Assembly: GCA_023846275.1 (NCBI GenBank)
Contig: CM043871.1
Location: 28,736,569-28,800,568 of the forward strand
Source of the DNA: Vanilla planifolia
Lineage: Eukaryota; Streptophyta; Magnoliopsida; Asparagales; Orchidaceae
Direction: 5' to 3'
Length of the DNA stretch: 64,000 nucleotides
The notes under the pieces are model-generated. The model made no database searches. It was not told the DNA's origin and worked only from the letters and a program-made list of their open reading frames with translations. Shown here in pieces: positions 12,690 to 25,300 of the stretch (positions within the stretch are counted from its first letter, which is position 1; the number at the start of each line of letters is the position of its first letter). The translations under genes were made by a program, and so were the position numbers.

Positions 12690-14650
12690 ATTTTTTTAAT
12701 TATTTAAAATGACCCAACATATTTGGGTCTTAGCTTTCCTATCTTATCAAAATAGGTCACACTTTTCATTAGTTTGACTTTAATAAAGATAACCCTTTTA
12801 AAACTTAATTTTTTGTGTTTCTTGACAAAACACTTTTTTCCTTATCTTAAACAATCATAATTCTTTCTTTGATTAACTTTATTTTTTTAATATCTTCTTC
12901 AATAAACTTTAGCTCAATTAGTTGTTTGTTGTTGTCATTGAACCAACACAAAGATGATTGGTATTTTCTTTTATAAAGAGCTTTATAAGGAGTCATCCTC
13001 ATACTTGATTAAAAATTATTATAATATACAAATTCAATTAGAAAAAGTGACTTTCTTAGTCTACTTTAAAGACAAGCAGACACAATTGAAGTAAGTCTTC
13101 CAAAGTCTTGATTATTCTTTCAAATTGAATATCTATTTAAGGGTAAAAATATGTGCTAAAATTCAACTAGGTGTTATATGCTTTATATACATTTTTCTAA
13201 AAATAAAAAATAAATTTTGAATCTTTATTAAAGATAATGACTTTAGAAACTTCATAGAGTTTTACAATTTATTGCACATAAATTTGAGTTAACATGTCTA
13301 TTGAATATATAGTTTGAACTATCAAAAATGGTTTGATTTTGTTAAATGATCAACCACTAACCATATAGTATCATGTTTAGCACAAGACTTAGGTAAGCCT
13401 ATAATGAACATCATAATACTCTCCCACTTATGTTCAAGAATTAACTGGGTGTCCAATAACATAGTGGGTATTTTTCGTTCACTTTTTTACTTATTTAAAA
13501 ACCATGCATTTTTAGACCCAAGCTAAGACATCTTTTTTCAGTCCAGACCATCAATACCTCTATTTAAGTTCTTGATAAATTTTGTTACTATTTGAATAAC
13601 AAGAATTGTGAATTTCTTTCAATAATTTATTTCAAAATTATTTATATTCAAAAATACATAACTAGTCTTTGAAATACAACATGCCAACTTTATCAAGTTC
13701 TAAGATAAATATCTCATTTTCTTTAACCTTCTAAATTAGATTCTTACGTATTCATCTTACAATCGAACCTCTTTGATACATTCAAGCCAATCCAGGCTAA
13801 TAAACAAGTGGTGAAATAATAATAAATTTCATTTCACTTCTTTTTTTAATTATAATCTATTAAATTGTAAAAGATATTTATCTTTTTTTAAGTTGAGCTA
13901 TTATTAAGTTAAGTGTGGATATCCTATTAGTATGTCAGCAACAATATTTACCTTTTTAAGATTACAAGATATTTTTATATCATAATTTTTATAAATTCAA
14001 GTAATCACCTTTGCCTTATATTTAATTCTTTATAAGAAAAAATATAATTTAAACTTTGATGGTCAATAAAGACCTCATATTTCACCCAAATGAGACAGTG
14101 TCACCACATTTTAAGAGCAAGTAAAATCATAACAAACTATGAGTCATGTATAAAATAATTTTTCTCATGCATTTTTAGTTTTTTGGAAGCATAAGTAATG
14201 ACCTTACCAAATTGTATTAACAGACATCTTAGACTCTGATATAAAACATCTTTTGAACATCTGATATCTTCACGTACTTTCATGTAGACTAAAATTGGGG
14301 ATGAGGTCAATTTTTCTTTTGAAGTTTAAAAACTTTCTTCATAATCTAAATCTTATGCAAATTTCACTACCTTCTAGTTAGTCTTGTTGAAGGTGTAGTT
14401 AATTATGAGAATTTATTAACAAACTTTCTATACTATCTTATTAAACCTACGAAACTCTTAATCTTTAACACATTCGAGGGTTTGTGTCAATGTACAATTA
14501 TAGCTATCTTTTGAATGTTTACTAAAATTCATTATCTGCTCATTACATTCCTTAAGAAAGAGATTTCAGATAATCAAAACTTATATTTAGAAAATTTTGA
14601 CAAATAACTAATGATTCATCGAAGTATGTAGAACTATATGGAGATAATTT
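12690..14650 (-). mobile_element. Ty3/Gypsy chromovirus pol fossil
   Basis: Minus-strand remnants appear in the correct order for Ty3/Gypsy pol. First is the end of reverse transcriptase with a YRKFVNKFS-like block (around 14400-14450). Next is an RNase H stretch resembling the family's TDH-SLKYIF motif (around 14000-14080). Then come integrase with a VVDHLTKSNHF-like block (around 13310-13350) and the late integrase LYxRKxxSxLCW-like block (around 12940-12990). The order RT, RNase H, integrase and the motif style fit Del/Tekay-like chromoviruses. No LTRs were identified. It carries many breaks and is old. Confidence 0.72.
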
Positions 14651-15950
14651 ATTTTTTACACTAAAATTTTAGGTACATTAGAAAAAAACATCAATGAGCA
14701 AAACTATCAAATAAATTTGAAAATCTAAAATTTTTTAAATAAATAATACTATAATTATGTATTGAGATACCATGTGATATTTTGTATTATAAAATTTGGA
14801 TGTGATTATAAAATTATTACTATGATATACTATGGATGTAGACACAAGTTTTGGTAATGAAATATAGTTGTTTTAACTAATAATTATGGATATAAACTAT
14901 GTTACTATTATATTATATATATATGCAAAATACTTGTTATTGTATAATAGAAAAATTTTAAAAAATCTAGATGTCATGCACACTTAAAGTAAGAAATCCA
15001 AGAGAAAATTAGAGTTTTAAAACAATAAAGTGATCTAAATTAAAAAAATAGAGTTTATGATGAGAAGAGTAGTCACAAGCTTTTAGAATTGTGGCTTAAT
15101 AACAATAGTGGTCTAGTGTGCAAGTGGTAAGTAGTAGTCATAAACGATGTTTGATAATAGAAAAGGTGGCTAATAGTAATGTTTTATGTCGTGGATGATA
15201 ATAATGATTAGTGATAATACTTGATGACAATGGTGTGCGATGGTAATCAATGGTAATGTTTAGTTGCATTAATTAATGGTGACAATTGGCATTGGTGGTA
15301 ATTGGTAAGTAAAAAAGCAATGGTAGTTAGTCCATAATTGGTGGTGATAAATTAAACCATGTTGTAAGATTATAAGATGTTAATAACAAATATATGATTT
15401 TTAATTGGACTTTTAAATGAAATGATAGATCTACTAATAAAAAAAAAATCCTAAGAGAAATTCTAAATGATAATGATGGGAATATTTTCTTCTAAAACAT
15501 TTAATTTTTTTAACTACTTTGATGATGACTGATGATTTATACGTGAATTTAATTGATGAAATAAAATACTAGTTTGAAAATTCTTACACAAAAAGTTTGA
15601 GACTAACTTTGCATATACAATGGTATTTGGAACATAATGTGCTAAAAATACAACAAGATTAATGAACTGAAAACATAAAATTAGAATGTCTTTTGATAAA
15701 TTAATAATAAAATATTATTTTTGAAATAAAATAAGTTTATGAAGTCAATTATTTGTTTTTAAGAGTGGGATAAACTTATAGGATAAAAATTTTAAATTAA
15801 TTAATAACTTAAAATTTTTAATTTAATGATAAAATTTATGTGATTTCTATTATCTATAGTAAAAATTTATTCTAATTAGAAGATGACATTAAACCATAAT
15901 TTAACGAATTTTGAATATAATGGTGAAAACTAAAACTAAAACTGCACCTC
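14651..15950. other. Intergenic DNA upstream of dymeclin, with a GGTAATGG-like stretch
   Basis: AT-rich, with no gene seen. About 15090-15350 is enriched in degenerate GGTAAT, GTGGT and GATAAT words on the plus strand, a low-complexity patch rather than a clean tandem repeat. Confidence 0.4.
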
Positions 15951-16174
15951 AAACGGTCAAAGTAAACGAGAAGCCATTTCCTAGCTATCTTTTTTTCTTG
16001 GTGTTATGGTCTTGCTTGTGATCCCTTCTCTGGTGGATCTCACCCGTATTTTCTCTACCGACGAGGCCGCAATTGCGTTCTTTAGAAGCTCAGATCTGTA
16101 GGTTCTAATAGGGAAGGACAAGTACTGTGGTTTTCGGATGCTCTAGAGTGAGAAATAGGTTTGCTGTTGGAACC
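15951..16174 (+). promoter_or_regulatory. Dymeclin 5' leader with upstream ORFs
   Basis: Base composition shifts from AT-rich to mixed here. A W-box-like GGTCAAAG lies near 15956. An ATG at 16006 opens a 31-codon uORF ending at the TAG at 16099-16101. A second ATG at 16138 opens a two-codon uORF (ATG CTC TAG, 16138-16146) that ends 28 nt before the main start. The main start has a strong context, ACCATGG. No clear TATA box was seen, so whether both uORFs are transcribed depends on the unknown start site. Confidence 0.4.
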
Positions 16175-16361
16175 ATGGGTACGTCGCCGTCGACGCCAAG
16201 GCGCGGAGGGCGGCTGGGTGGTGCGGAGGAGGAGCTTATGGGAATTTTCATAGGGGAGAAGTCGTATCCAATCTCTTCCGACTTCTGGAATAAACTGCTA
16301 GAGGTTCCGCATACGTTCCATTGGCCGCCAGATCACGTGATAGAGGCGTGCCAGATCTTTA
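16175..16361 (+). CDS. DYM: Dymeclin exon 1
   Basis: Encodes residues 1-62 plus one base: [12 protein letters not shown], then [20 protein letters not shown] and EACQIF. The start is the ATG in ACCATGG. An open frame continues upstream only from non-ATG codons. The donor is A|GTGAGT. If intron 1 were retained, translation would run on to about 16606 and end. Confidence 0.92.
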
Positions 16362-19300
16362 GTGAGTGTTCATTCCTGCAAATCTCGACGTTTGGAGCGT
16401 TTGTTTTGAATATGTCCTTCCTTTGTCTGAGTGCAGGTCGTATGGACGTTTGTTTAATGACCTTAGTGTTGTGCATCTTTTTTGTTAGTTGGCTGTATAA
16501 TTTTTTTTTTATGAACTTTTTGCTAATTTTGTGGTGCTTTACTGCATGTGATCATGATCTTGTAACATATTGCTGTTTTTGGCGTCCATGCATGCCTGCG
16601 TCATGATAATTCAGGTTTGTGGTTCCTAATTCAATTAATGGTATTGACTTCAGTTGGTTAACTAAAAAAAATTAGGCTCTATTGTGGAATATCTTCTTGC
16701 TTGAAATAGCAGATCCTTTTCTATTGCACGGGGTGTTCACTCCATATTAGAATCACTTTAAAATTAAGTAGACATATTATACATGTAATTTTTACATCTG
16801 AAATTAGGCATGGAAATAGAATTGCTGAATCTTTTTGAATGGAATTTTCAAGTTAGATTTAACTATTGGAGGCCCACTCAAATATTGTGAGTATTGAATT
16901 AGATATTGTCTTGTAAGCTCATAAACTTCTCTAGTTAAATCGTACAAAGATTTGACTGAAGCGAACATGTGCTTGTCCAAAAAACAAAGAAGCTAGGTGA
17001 ACAATAGAAGGTGGAAATGATAATGAATATTTTAGTGCATGATACAATAGCATGAATACTGAGAATTGTGATGAATGTAATCAAGAGTCTATAAATAAAC
17101 TAGTTTTTTTGCACAAAACTAACTTTGAAGATCTGCATTAGAAGATGGAGTTTTGTCATCTACACATGGTGTTTTAATGTTTGTTTGCAAATAACCTAAT
17201 TATACTCATTATCTTTTTTTTTCTTTACTCTTTATAGTTGCTAGTCAAAGTTTAGTGTCAACCATAATGTAGTGCTGCTGCATAGAATATTACAACTTCT
17301 TAAGCTTATAATTAAACTTGCTTTCTCTTTGCTGTACTACTTTAATTAATGAAGCATGTTTTGCTTTTTTGTAAAACTGTGCAGTGCTGAATAATCGCTA
17401 CACCAGACATCTTGCAAAGATTTTGGTTCTCTTGGCATTGTCTTTGCAAGAGTTAGCATCTAATGCTGGATCGTCTATGCATTTAAAAGCTATAAATGCA
17501 GCATACTTATCATCTGTATTTTTGAAACATATCATTGAAAATGCGGTAACAGATGCTTTGGAAGAGCTTTGTCTTAGCCTTAATGAAGATGACAAGGAAA
17601 GTGATGTTCTTTCAGGTAAAGCTAACCTTCTATGTGAACATTTTTTCAATTCAATAGTTCCATCTAATTGTTATTATGAAACTGTCACTCACCAGATTTT
17701 ACCTTATTTGTTGTTTATTATGCATGGCTTGTTTCTTTAAAACCATGATACCTATTTTATCCATCTATTCTTTTCCCATAGGAAAAATGAAACTACTCTT
17801 TATATAATCAAACTGTTTTGCTTCTTCTTATAAGTGATCACATGCATCAATCTGCTTGGTTCTGGAAGCTTCAAGACTAACAATTTGGTGTTTTATGATT
17901 TAGGCCAGAGTGTTGAATACTTTGTTATCCATAGGGTGTTAAACTTCATTGTTACTTCGGATGTTAGGTACAATTCTTGTTTCTTTTTGTTTTCTTTTTT
18001 AAATGCTAATTTTAACGGTTTTGCTTCTGATATATATTTTCATTCATAGTGCTCATTCATATTTTCTCAATCATGAACTGCTGAATTTTATGTTGGTCAC
18101 AATGTCAACTCAGCTCCGATCAGGGCCATCTCCAGGGCCAAAAGAAGTACATCCATTTATTGATGTAATAATGATTCAGGTAAATATTTCATGATATGTA
18201 TTTTTCTTATCATTTAAGGATTGATGAAACTTCTATTCTTATTATGTAGGATGGTGCTCTTGTAGCTTCTGTAGTTCGCAGGCTACTTTTGAATTTTATG
18301 ACCAGGCCACGAATTCCCCTTGGTGGTTATTATCCGATGCATTCTGTCACAAGCCATTCTGGTGTTTTGCAAAGAGTTGGTTTTGCAGCTGGTATTCAAT
18401 GGTTCTTGTTAAGTTATTTCCATGTCTTTTTGGTTGGTGCTTATTTAGGACACATGTTCTTGTGCTTTTTGCCACTATCATTCTCTTGGTTAAGAGAATG
18501 AAGATTGTGTTTACCTCGATTAGGATTAATGATAGAATAGACATATAAGAGAACTCTCAAATTACTGCTTGATTTTAGGAATATGGATTTGATTATGTTG
18601 TGTATCTGGATTTGTTGGCAGTGTTGTCAACAATTATTAGACTAAGAAAAGGGAATTGTATATGCCTATTGATGTTATATTTGGTTGATTAAGTATAAAA
18701 TTCTCTTCAATGAAGCAAAATGGAAAGATGGTTGGCTATGATAGTTTTAATAACTGGTTATTACATTTGACTTGCTTCTAGTGTTGATATGGACTACATG
18801 TAACTTGTCAAAAGAGTAGTAGTTACAGGCTGTTTTGAATACTTGTTGTCTCTAGGATATTAGGTTAAAATTTATCTTTTTTTGTTATTGCAATGACAAC
18901 AAGCTTAAATGCCAATAGTTTGGTTGGTTAAATACTTAAGAGAATCTTTTGACATAAGTTTGTATGTTTATTTTTCATTGATATCTTTAATTGGTTATAT
19001 CACTTCCGGCTTTTTGTTTGAGCATCTTTCAATATTAGCTACATAGTTCAAGCATCATGGTCCACTCTTTGCGAGTTTCTGTGAGCTAGAGCTTCTCCAA
19101 CATTATCAATGCTCTAATTTCTGAACCATTTTTTTTATTGATAATGCTTTCCACTTTTATATCCCATTTGAATAATGCTCATTATGTCTTGTATTTATAT
19201 TATAGTGTGTGAATGGAGCCTTTGTGCAATGATAAAGATTGTTTCCATGTGATTCTAGTTTCCTTTTTTTGATCTGTGGAAACATCCTTTACTAATTATA

Positions 19301-22300
19301 GGATAATATTACATGCCATTTTACTTCTAGTGGTTTCAACCCTTTCAGTCACGAAATAGTTTTGTGCTAGTGAGTTGCATTTATAATTCAAAGAACAAAA
19401 TTAGAGTGAAACCATTAATTAAGCTGGTAGCTTTGACCAGTTTTCTTTTTATTTTACCTTTTTTTTGAATTTTTTGTCTATTTTATGTTTTAGGAGAAAT
19501 ATTTTTATATCTTGTTAATTGTTTTAGCATTTTACTTGTTTTTGTTTTCCAATAGTTTTTGGTTTTTTAAGGGATTTTGCTTGTTAATGCATTGAATTTT
19601 TTTTATTTAGACACACAATGTTTTCTTTCTTGATGTTTTTGTGTGCTCTATCCAATTTTTTGCTAGTGTATTTCCTTAGTTATCTTTTCTTAGTGCGATT
19701 AGTCCATCTTTTCTCTTCCTCCCAATGAATTTTGAAGAAAAGAACTTTCTGCAAATATGCTTTTATCTCTGTCTTCTCCAATAAAAAAAATCTGCTTTCA
19801 ATAGTCTTACTTTCTAAATTCCTTGCTGAACACTGAACACTGCACACTCTGTCTTTTTGCTTCAATTCTGATCCTTTTTGCTTGTCTGAGTTCTTATGGT
19901 CTTCAAGTTTATTGAGGAATTAACCTAATCGGAGAGTTTCCCAGCCACACATGGCGTGAAAAGTAACCCAAAACTAATACCATTCTTATGCACGCTCATG
20001 ATCTAGTTTATTAAAAGAGTTTACAATTCTTATATCTTATGCATAGTAATCATTAATGTCATGTGTTGTTTCCTTATTTGATGGTGGGAAAAAATGCTAA
20101 ACAAATTAACTTTGTTATTGGATATAATTTTTTGAAATGCTATTAAATCATTAGATATAATTTATGGTAAATGTCTAGTTTTGAATGGTAAAAGTAGTTA
20201 TTTTTAGCTTTGGAAGCTACAGTTCTTAAAACTTTTCAGATTTCATTCCTAGTCAATTATAGCTTAATTTTTTCATTAGCCCATTTTTTATTCAAAACTA
20301 TTGCATGCTAACTCCATCCAGTGAATTTGAGCTTGCTATACCTAATCTGAACTTGTTGATGAATATATTCTTTGAAGTCCATACGAAATATTGTATTTGT
20401 TTTACTCTTGAAAGTTGATTACCTACCTTTTGAAATGTATTTTCTCAACACAAAAATGTAAAGCTAGCCTTATTTTTTACTTTAATTCTAATTATCAGCA
20501 GTTCAAGAATTATATATAAGGGATTTTATTCTAACTTTCTATTTATAGATGGTACATCTTTTTTGTGGCTAGTTTTTGCCACAATCTATTCCTTAAGGAT
20601 TTATAAAACTAGATGATTGATGGTTAAATTACATCCTTTTGTGAGGCAAAGATGACTAGTGGCAATAGAGAATGGGTAATGACAAAGGTATTGAGGGATG
20701 GAAATGACAAGTGGAGATGTGGTAAATACAATGATGGAGCATTGAGAGATGAAGGGAAATGCAAAATGAGAAAGGAATGACAAAGAGGATTGAAACTAGG
20801 TGATGCTGCTGGGTTTTAAGAATTATGCAATGAAAATCTTTATCATTGATTTGCAATAATGGCCATTAGAAGAAATTTGCCAATAGTTATTCTATGATGG
20901 GCAATGATTTGAACCTGAGTTTTGGCTTTGTTGAACTGAATCAGAACTAGTGGGATGTCATTGCATATGTAATCTTGTCGCATATAATATTGATATAAAG
21001 AAATTACAAGTATATATGCAATTTTGTATTTGACTCAATTCGAGTTGTGGCTAGCTTTTGAGTTCAGAACAAAAATATTGTCCAAATAGAAAATGTGCTT
21101 GGTAGTTAACTTTGATTTGTGTTGATTACAATTCGATTTTCAATTGATTTTTAAGCTATTTTAAAGGCCCTAATCGGGGAACAATGAGGGGTCAATAATT
21201 CACATGACACATCCTTCTCCTGAAAGAAAAATTGGAATATTTGATTGAGCTACCTTAAATCGTTTCCACATTGTATTGTATACTTGGAAGTTTTTGACAC
21301 AATGGGGGATCCTGAAGATTAGAGCAGATCCCCTATAACTATCTGAAATGGTGAGACTAGTAGCATTTGAGCCTTCTTCCTTCAAACAAAGTCAATCAAC
21401 AGCATGCATATCTCTTTATCCGTGATCCTTCTTATTCATGTAAAGTTGGAATATTTCGTTAATTTGAATGAGAACAGAAGGTTGCTATTCTACAGCTTTT
21501 GGTAAAGTATGTAGATGCACTTGCTTGGACTCCTATTGATGATTGGGAATGAAGAGGGAGTTTGTATATTATCGACTGAATATAAAGCCAATTTGTTTCC
21601 ATGAGACTAAAGAAAAGGCCATTCAACCAATAGAAGAAAGAATCAATCAAGATAAATGTTATAAAGCTCTTAAAGATTGAGCTCTTTTGCTTGGTCTTGT
21701 TTTTGTAGTGGTTGGCTTAGGTAATCCTTTTGAAGAAGAGAAACAAGTGATCTTTACACTTCCTAACACCGGTTATCCAAAAGGTTATTATCCTGTCTCA
21801 AGGATTGATGAATTGATGGACAACAATGGTTTCAATTATCATAACTTCTTGGATATCTTAACTTCATTTCTAGAGGACTTTCCACAATAACAAGAAAATG
21901 AACTTCATCATCGATGCATACACCTTCAGCATGAAGTTAATGTCTTTTTTTTTTTTTTTTGCCTTGCCATGTATATGAGGATAATAGAGCTTGTGTTCAA
22001 GAACTTGATTAATAGGAATATGGATGCTTATGTTGACGACATCCAGTAGAGAATGGAAACTTTAGATACTACTTGTAACATGTAAAGGTTATTGGAGGCT
22101 TTCAGGAGGACCTATATGTGGTTTAAACCTTTGAAATGTTTTTTATTGGGTCATTCTGGAAGTTTCTGGGATTCTTGGTCTTGAAAAGACAATTGAATCC
22201 AATCTCGACAAAGTCTGATTCATATTCAACATGCAATCTCCAAGTAGTTGGCATGGAGCACAAAAAGATGGTGGGAAAGATTGTAGGACCTTGCTGGCTG

Positions 22301-25300
22301 TTCTTGTGGGCAAGAGACTGATCCATTCCTTTCTTTAAGGCATTTTGCAACAAGGCAAGAATAGAGTCGATTGAAGAATTTGAAAAATTGTAGAGCTATT
22401 GCACCACTCCTTTGGGGTTAAGTACTTGGCAAGTTCAGGTCCTTTTTCTTTCCTTGACAACTACTAAGGTGATAGTTGGCTTTATCATTGTAGAGCAAGA
22501 TGAGGTTCAATTGCCAATTTACCAGCTGGATAGGCTCTCAAGGATTCACAAATCTGTTACCCAACATGGAAGAGACCTGTTCTTGCCTTGTTGATGCCTT
22601 AAAGATCACTGCTGTTCTCGCCTTGTTGTACAACATTGTTATTGGACTTCGTTGTATAAAAATGCACTTTTCTTCCCTTAGAGATGCTATCGATGCCATG
22701 TCCATGACAACCTCCTTAAGTAGCTAGTAGAAACCATAAGATTTATCAATGCGTTGTGGCATATTATGGTGTTGATCACGAACTTCCTAGGTTCCTTCTC
22801 GACACCAAAAATAATAAAAAAGAGTTACTAGTCCTCATTGACTACTTTGTGAAGCGGATGGAGTATGAGCCAATTTTCAAGTAGGCCAACATTAAGATAT
22901 GCAAATTTTTGTGAACTGGCATATCCTATAGGTTTCAAGTGCTTACAAATATTGTTATTGACAACACTACGAATTGGGTGAGGAATTGTTAAAGCTTTGT
23001 CAATGCCTTGGCATGCACCTCAAATATACCTTAATAGGTTAATCTCACACAAATATGATCAAGGTAGCTAATAAGAACATCTTAAAGATCTTAAGGTCTT
23101 CAATTGATGAGAGAAATTAGCAATGAGCTACTTGTAGTCTTGTGGGCCTATTGAACATAAATTTCTACAAGAATTGGGTGACCTTGTTTTTCTTCATGGT
23201 GTAGACTGTTTTCAAGTAGAACTAAATTTTCAACCCATTGAGGTTAGATTGTGCTCAATGAGGAAGCTAATCCTTGATAGAGTTGGGGAACTAAATATTG
23301 AAACATAATAATTGGAGATTGACTTCTTGGTAGAGCTGTATCTTTTAACAGGGCTAGGGCATTAAGTAGGAAATTGTAGTATGCAATGATACCTAAATAA
23401 TCATATTCAACAATGCACAGTTTTTGGATATTTTACATGTGAAGTATCAAGAAGGCAAGAGGGCATGACGAAGCTCACTCAAAACAGGAAAACCCATATA
23501 TCATCAAAGAAGAAGCATGAATTAATGCTTGCCAACTTCAAACACCTAGAGGGGTGATGACTTGATACTCTCGTCCTTGATCCACAATTATCCTTGTTTA
23601 ATATACCATAATAGTGACCTTTACCTTTGCATCTATTGTGGTTGTCATCCTTGGCCTTAGTGATGGGAAAAAGGCTCAAGCAATGACACCTTTAGAGTTT
23701 GGCACTCATTGTAGTTCTATTGAGGGTTAACCTCTTTTGGTTCACTTTATCTGCTAGGCCTCCAGTTTGTTGCTCATTGAACTTTTACTAAGGGTTGACT
23801 TCTCATGGTTTGCTCAATCTAAAAAACCTTCTGCCCTATAATCTTGGAGATCTACTAATTGTAGATCTCTCATAGTTCTTTCAAACTTTCATGCCTTTTG
23901 TCTTGCACTTGTTGAGATTCTATTACGATGCAACCTCTCATGGTTTGATCAACTTGTTGAACCATTTGTTCAGTACTCTTTAAGGTTTTAACGAGAATAA
24001 ATTTTGTGGTTTATGTGATTTGCTTGACCTCCTATCTTGTTTTTGTTGAGGTTCTACTGATAGTCAACATTTCGGCCTTATACTAGTTGAAGTTATGTTG
24101 AAGGTTCATGATTGTAACTAATTTGGTTTATTGGGTTTTCTACTAGTTCTTAGCCTTGCTTAAGAGACTCTTAAACCCAACTTTTGGTTTGAGACATCTC
24201 GTGACTTTTGTGCTCAATACTCATTGATATTCTATAGAGGTTCATGATCTCTATTAGTTCATTTTACTTGTTTGGTTCTCAATTTGTCCCATGTCTTGTT
24301 CAGTGAATCTTAATGCCAACTTGTGGATCATGACATCACGCTGCTTTTAGTGCTCAGTGCTCATCGAAGTACTACCAGTTGTTCATAACTTATTGATGTT
24401 CATTTAACTTGTCATTTATTTTTGTTTGTACTTGGCATTTGTCGAGAGACAGCTAAACTCAACTTGTGGCTTAAGTTACCTTGTCACTTTGGTGCTCAAT
24501 ACTCGTTGAAGGTCCACTTAGGGCTTGTGACCTCTGGTAGTTCATTTCACTTGTTGGGTTTTCTTTTTTTCCATTACCCTACTCAAGTGGCTCATGTTAA
24601 CCCAACTTTTTGGTTTGAGATATCTCACCACCTTGGGGCTCTCTGCTTTTGAAGTTACTTCTTAGAATCCATGGCTCCCACAGTCATCAAACACACTTTC
24701 TCTCACTTGATATTTGTCAAGATTCTATTAAGGGTCCATGGGTGCTCTTTGTTCACTTGATCTGCCTAGATCTCTTTTGGCTTTCCCAGGCCTTGATTCG
24801 TTTAATTGCTTATGCAACTCCCACATGGGTGATTTCATTTCTTATCAACAAGGAAATTCATTTAGTTCTTTATAGGGTGTATCTCCAAAAAAATGCAAAA
24901 TGAAGAAATATATGAGTATATATAGAGAATAAAGGCATGGAATTTACATCAAGTCTTTGAAATTTTTGTGTTGTTGTGCATGCCTTGAAGTAGTCATTGA
25001 GTGTTTTCAATTGAGATGAACCTCATTGCCTTGGTCATACTTACATCTTGTGCAAGGTTGGTTGTAATCACCTCCCTCAAAAGCTAGGTTAGCATGTTCA
25101 TTACTTTGCTTAATAGTTCATTATCTTGAAGTCACAGAAGAGATTAGACCATTATAAACAAATGAGGACTTCTCGCTAATTGAGCCCTTTGATGGTTGTT
25201 TCTCTTATCATCAAGGACTACCTATGACTTCTATTGTCCTTTTGAGAGCCACTTGCTTCTTGCCCACCTCCAATAGTTGCTTTAGCAATCTTCTTTTTAG

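Noticed and set aside
16127-16606. A 159-codon open frame as a separate gene
   Set aside because: It begins at a GTG upstream of the true ATG and runs through the exon 1 donor into intron 1. Only 16175-16361 is dymeclin coding.
17398-17649. Minus-strand frame of 83 codons
   Set aside because: It is the reverse shadow of dymeclin exon 2.
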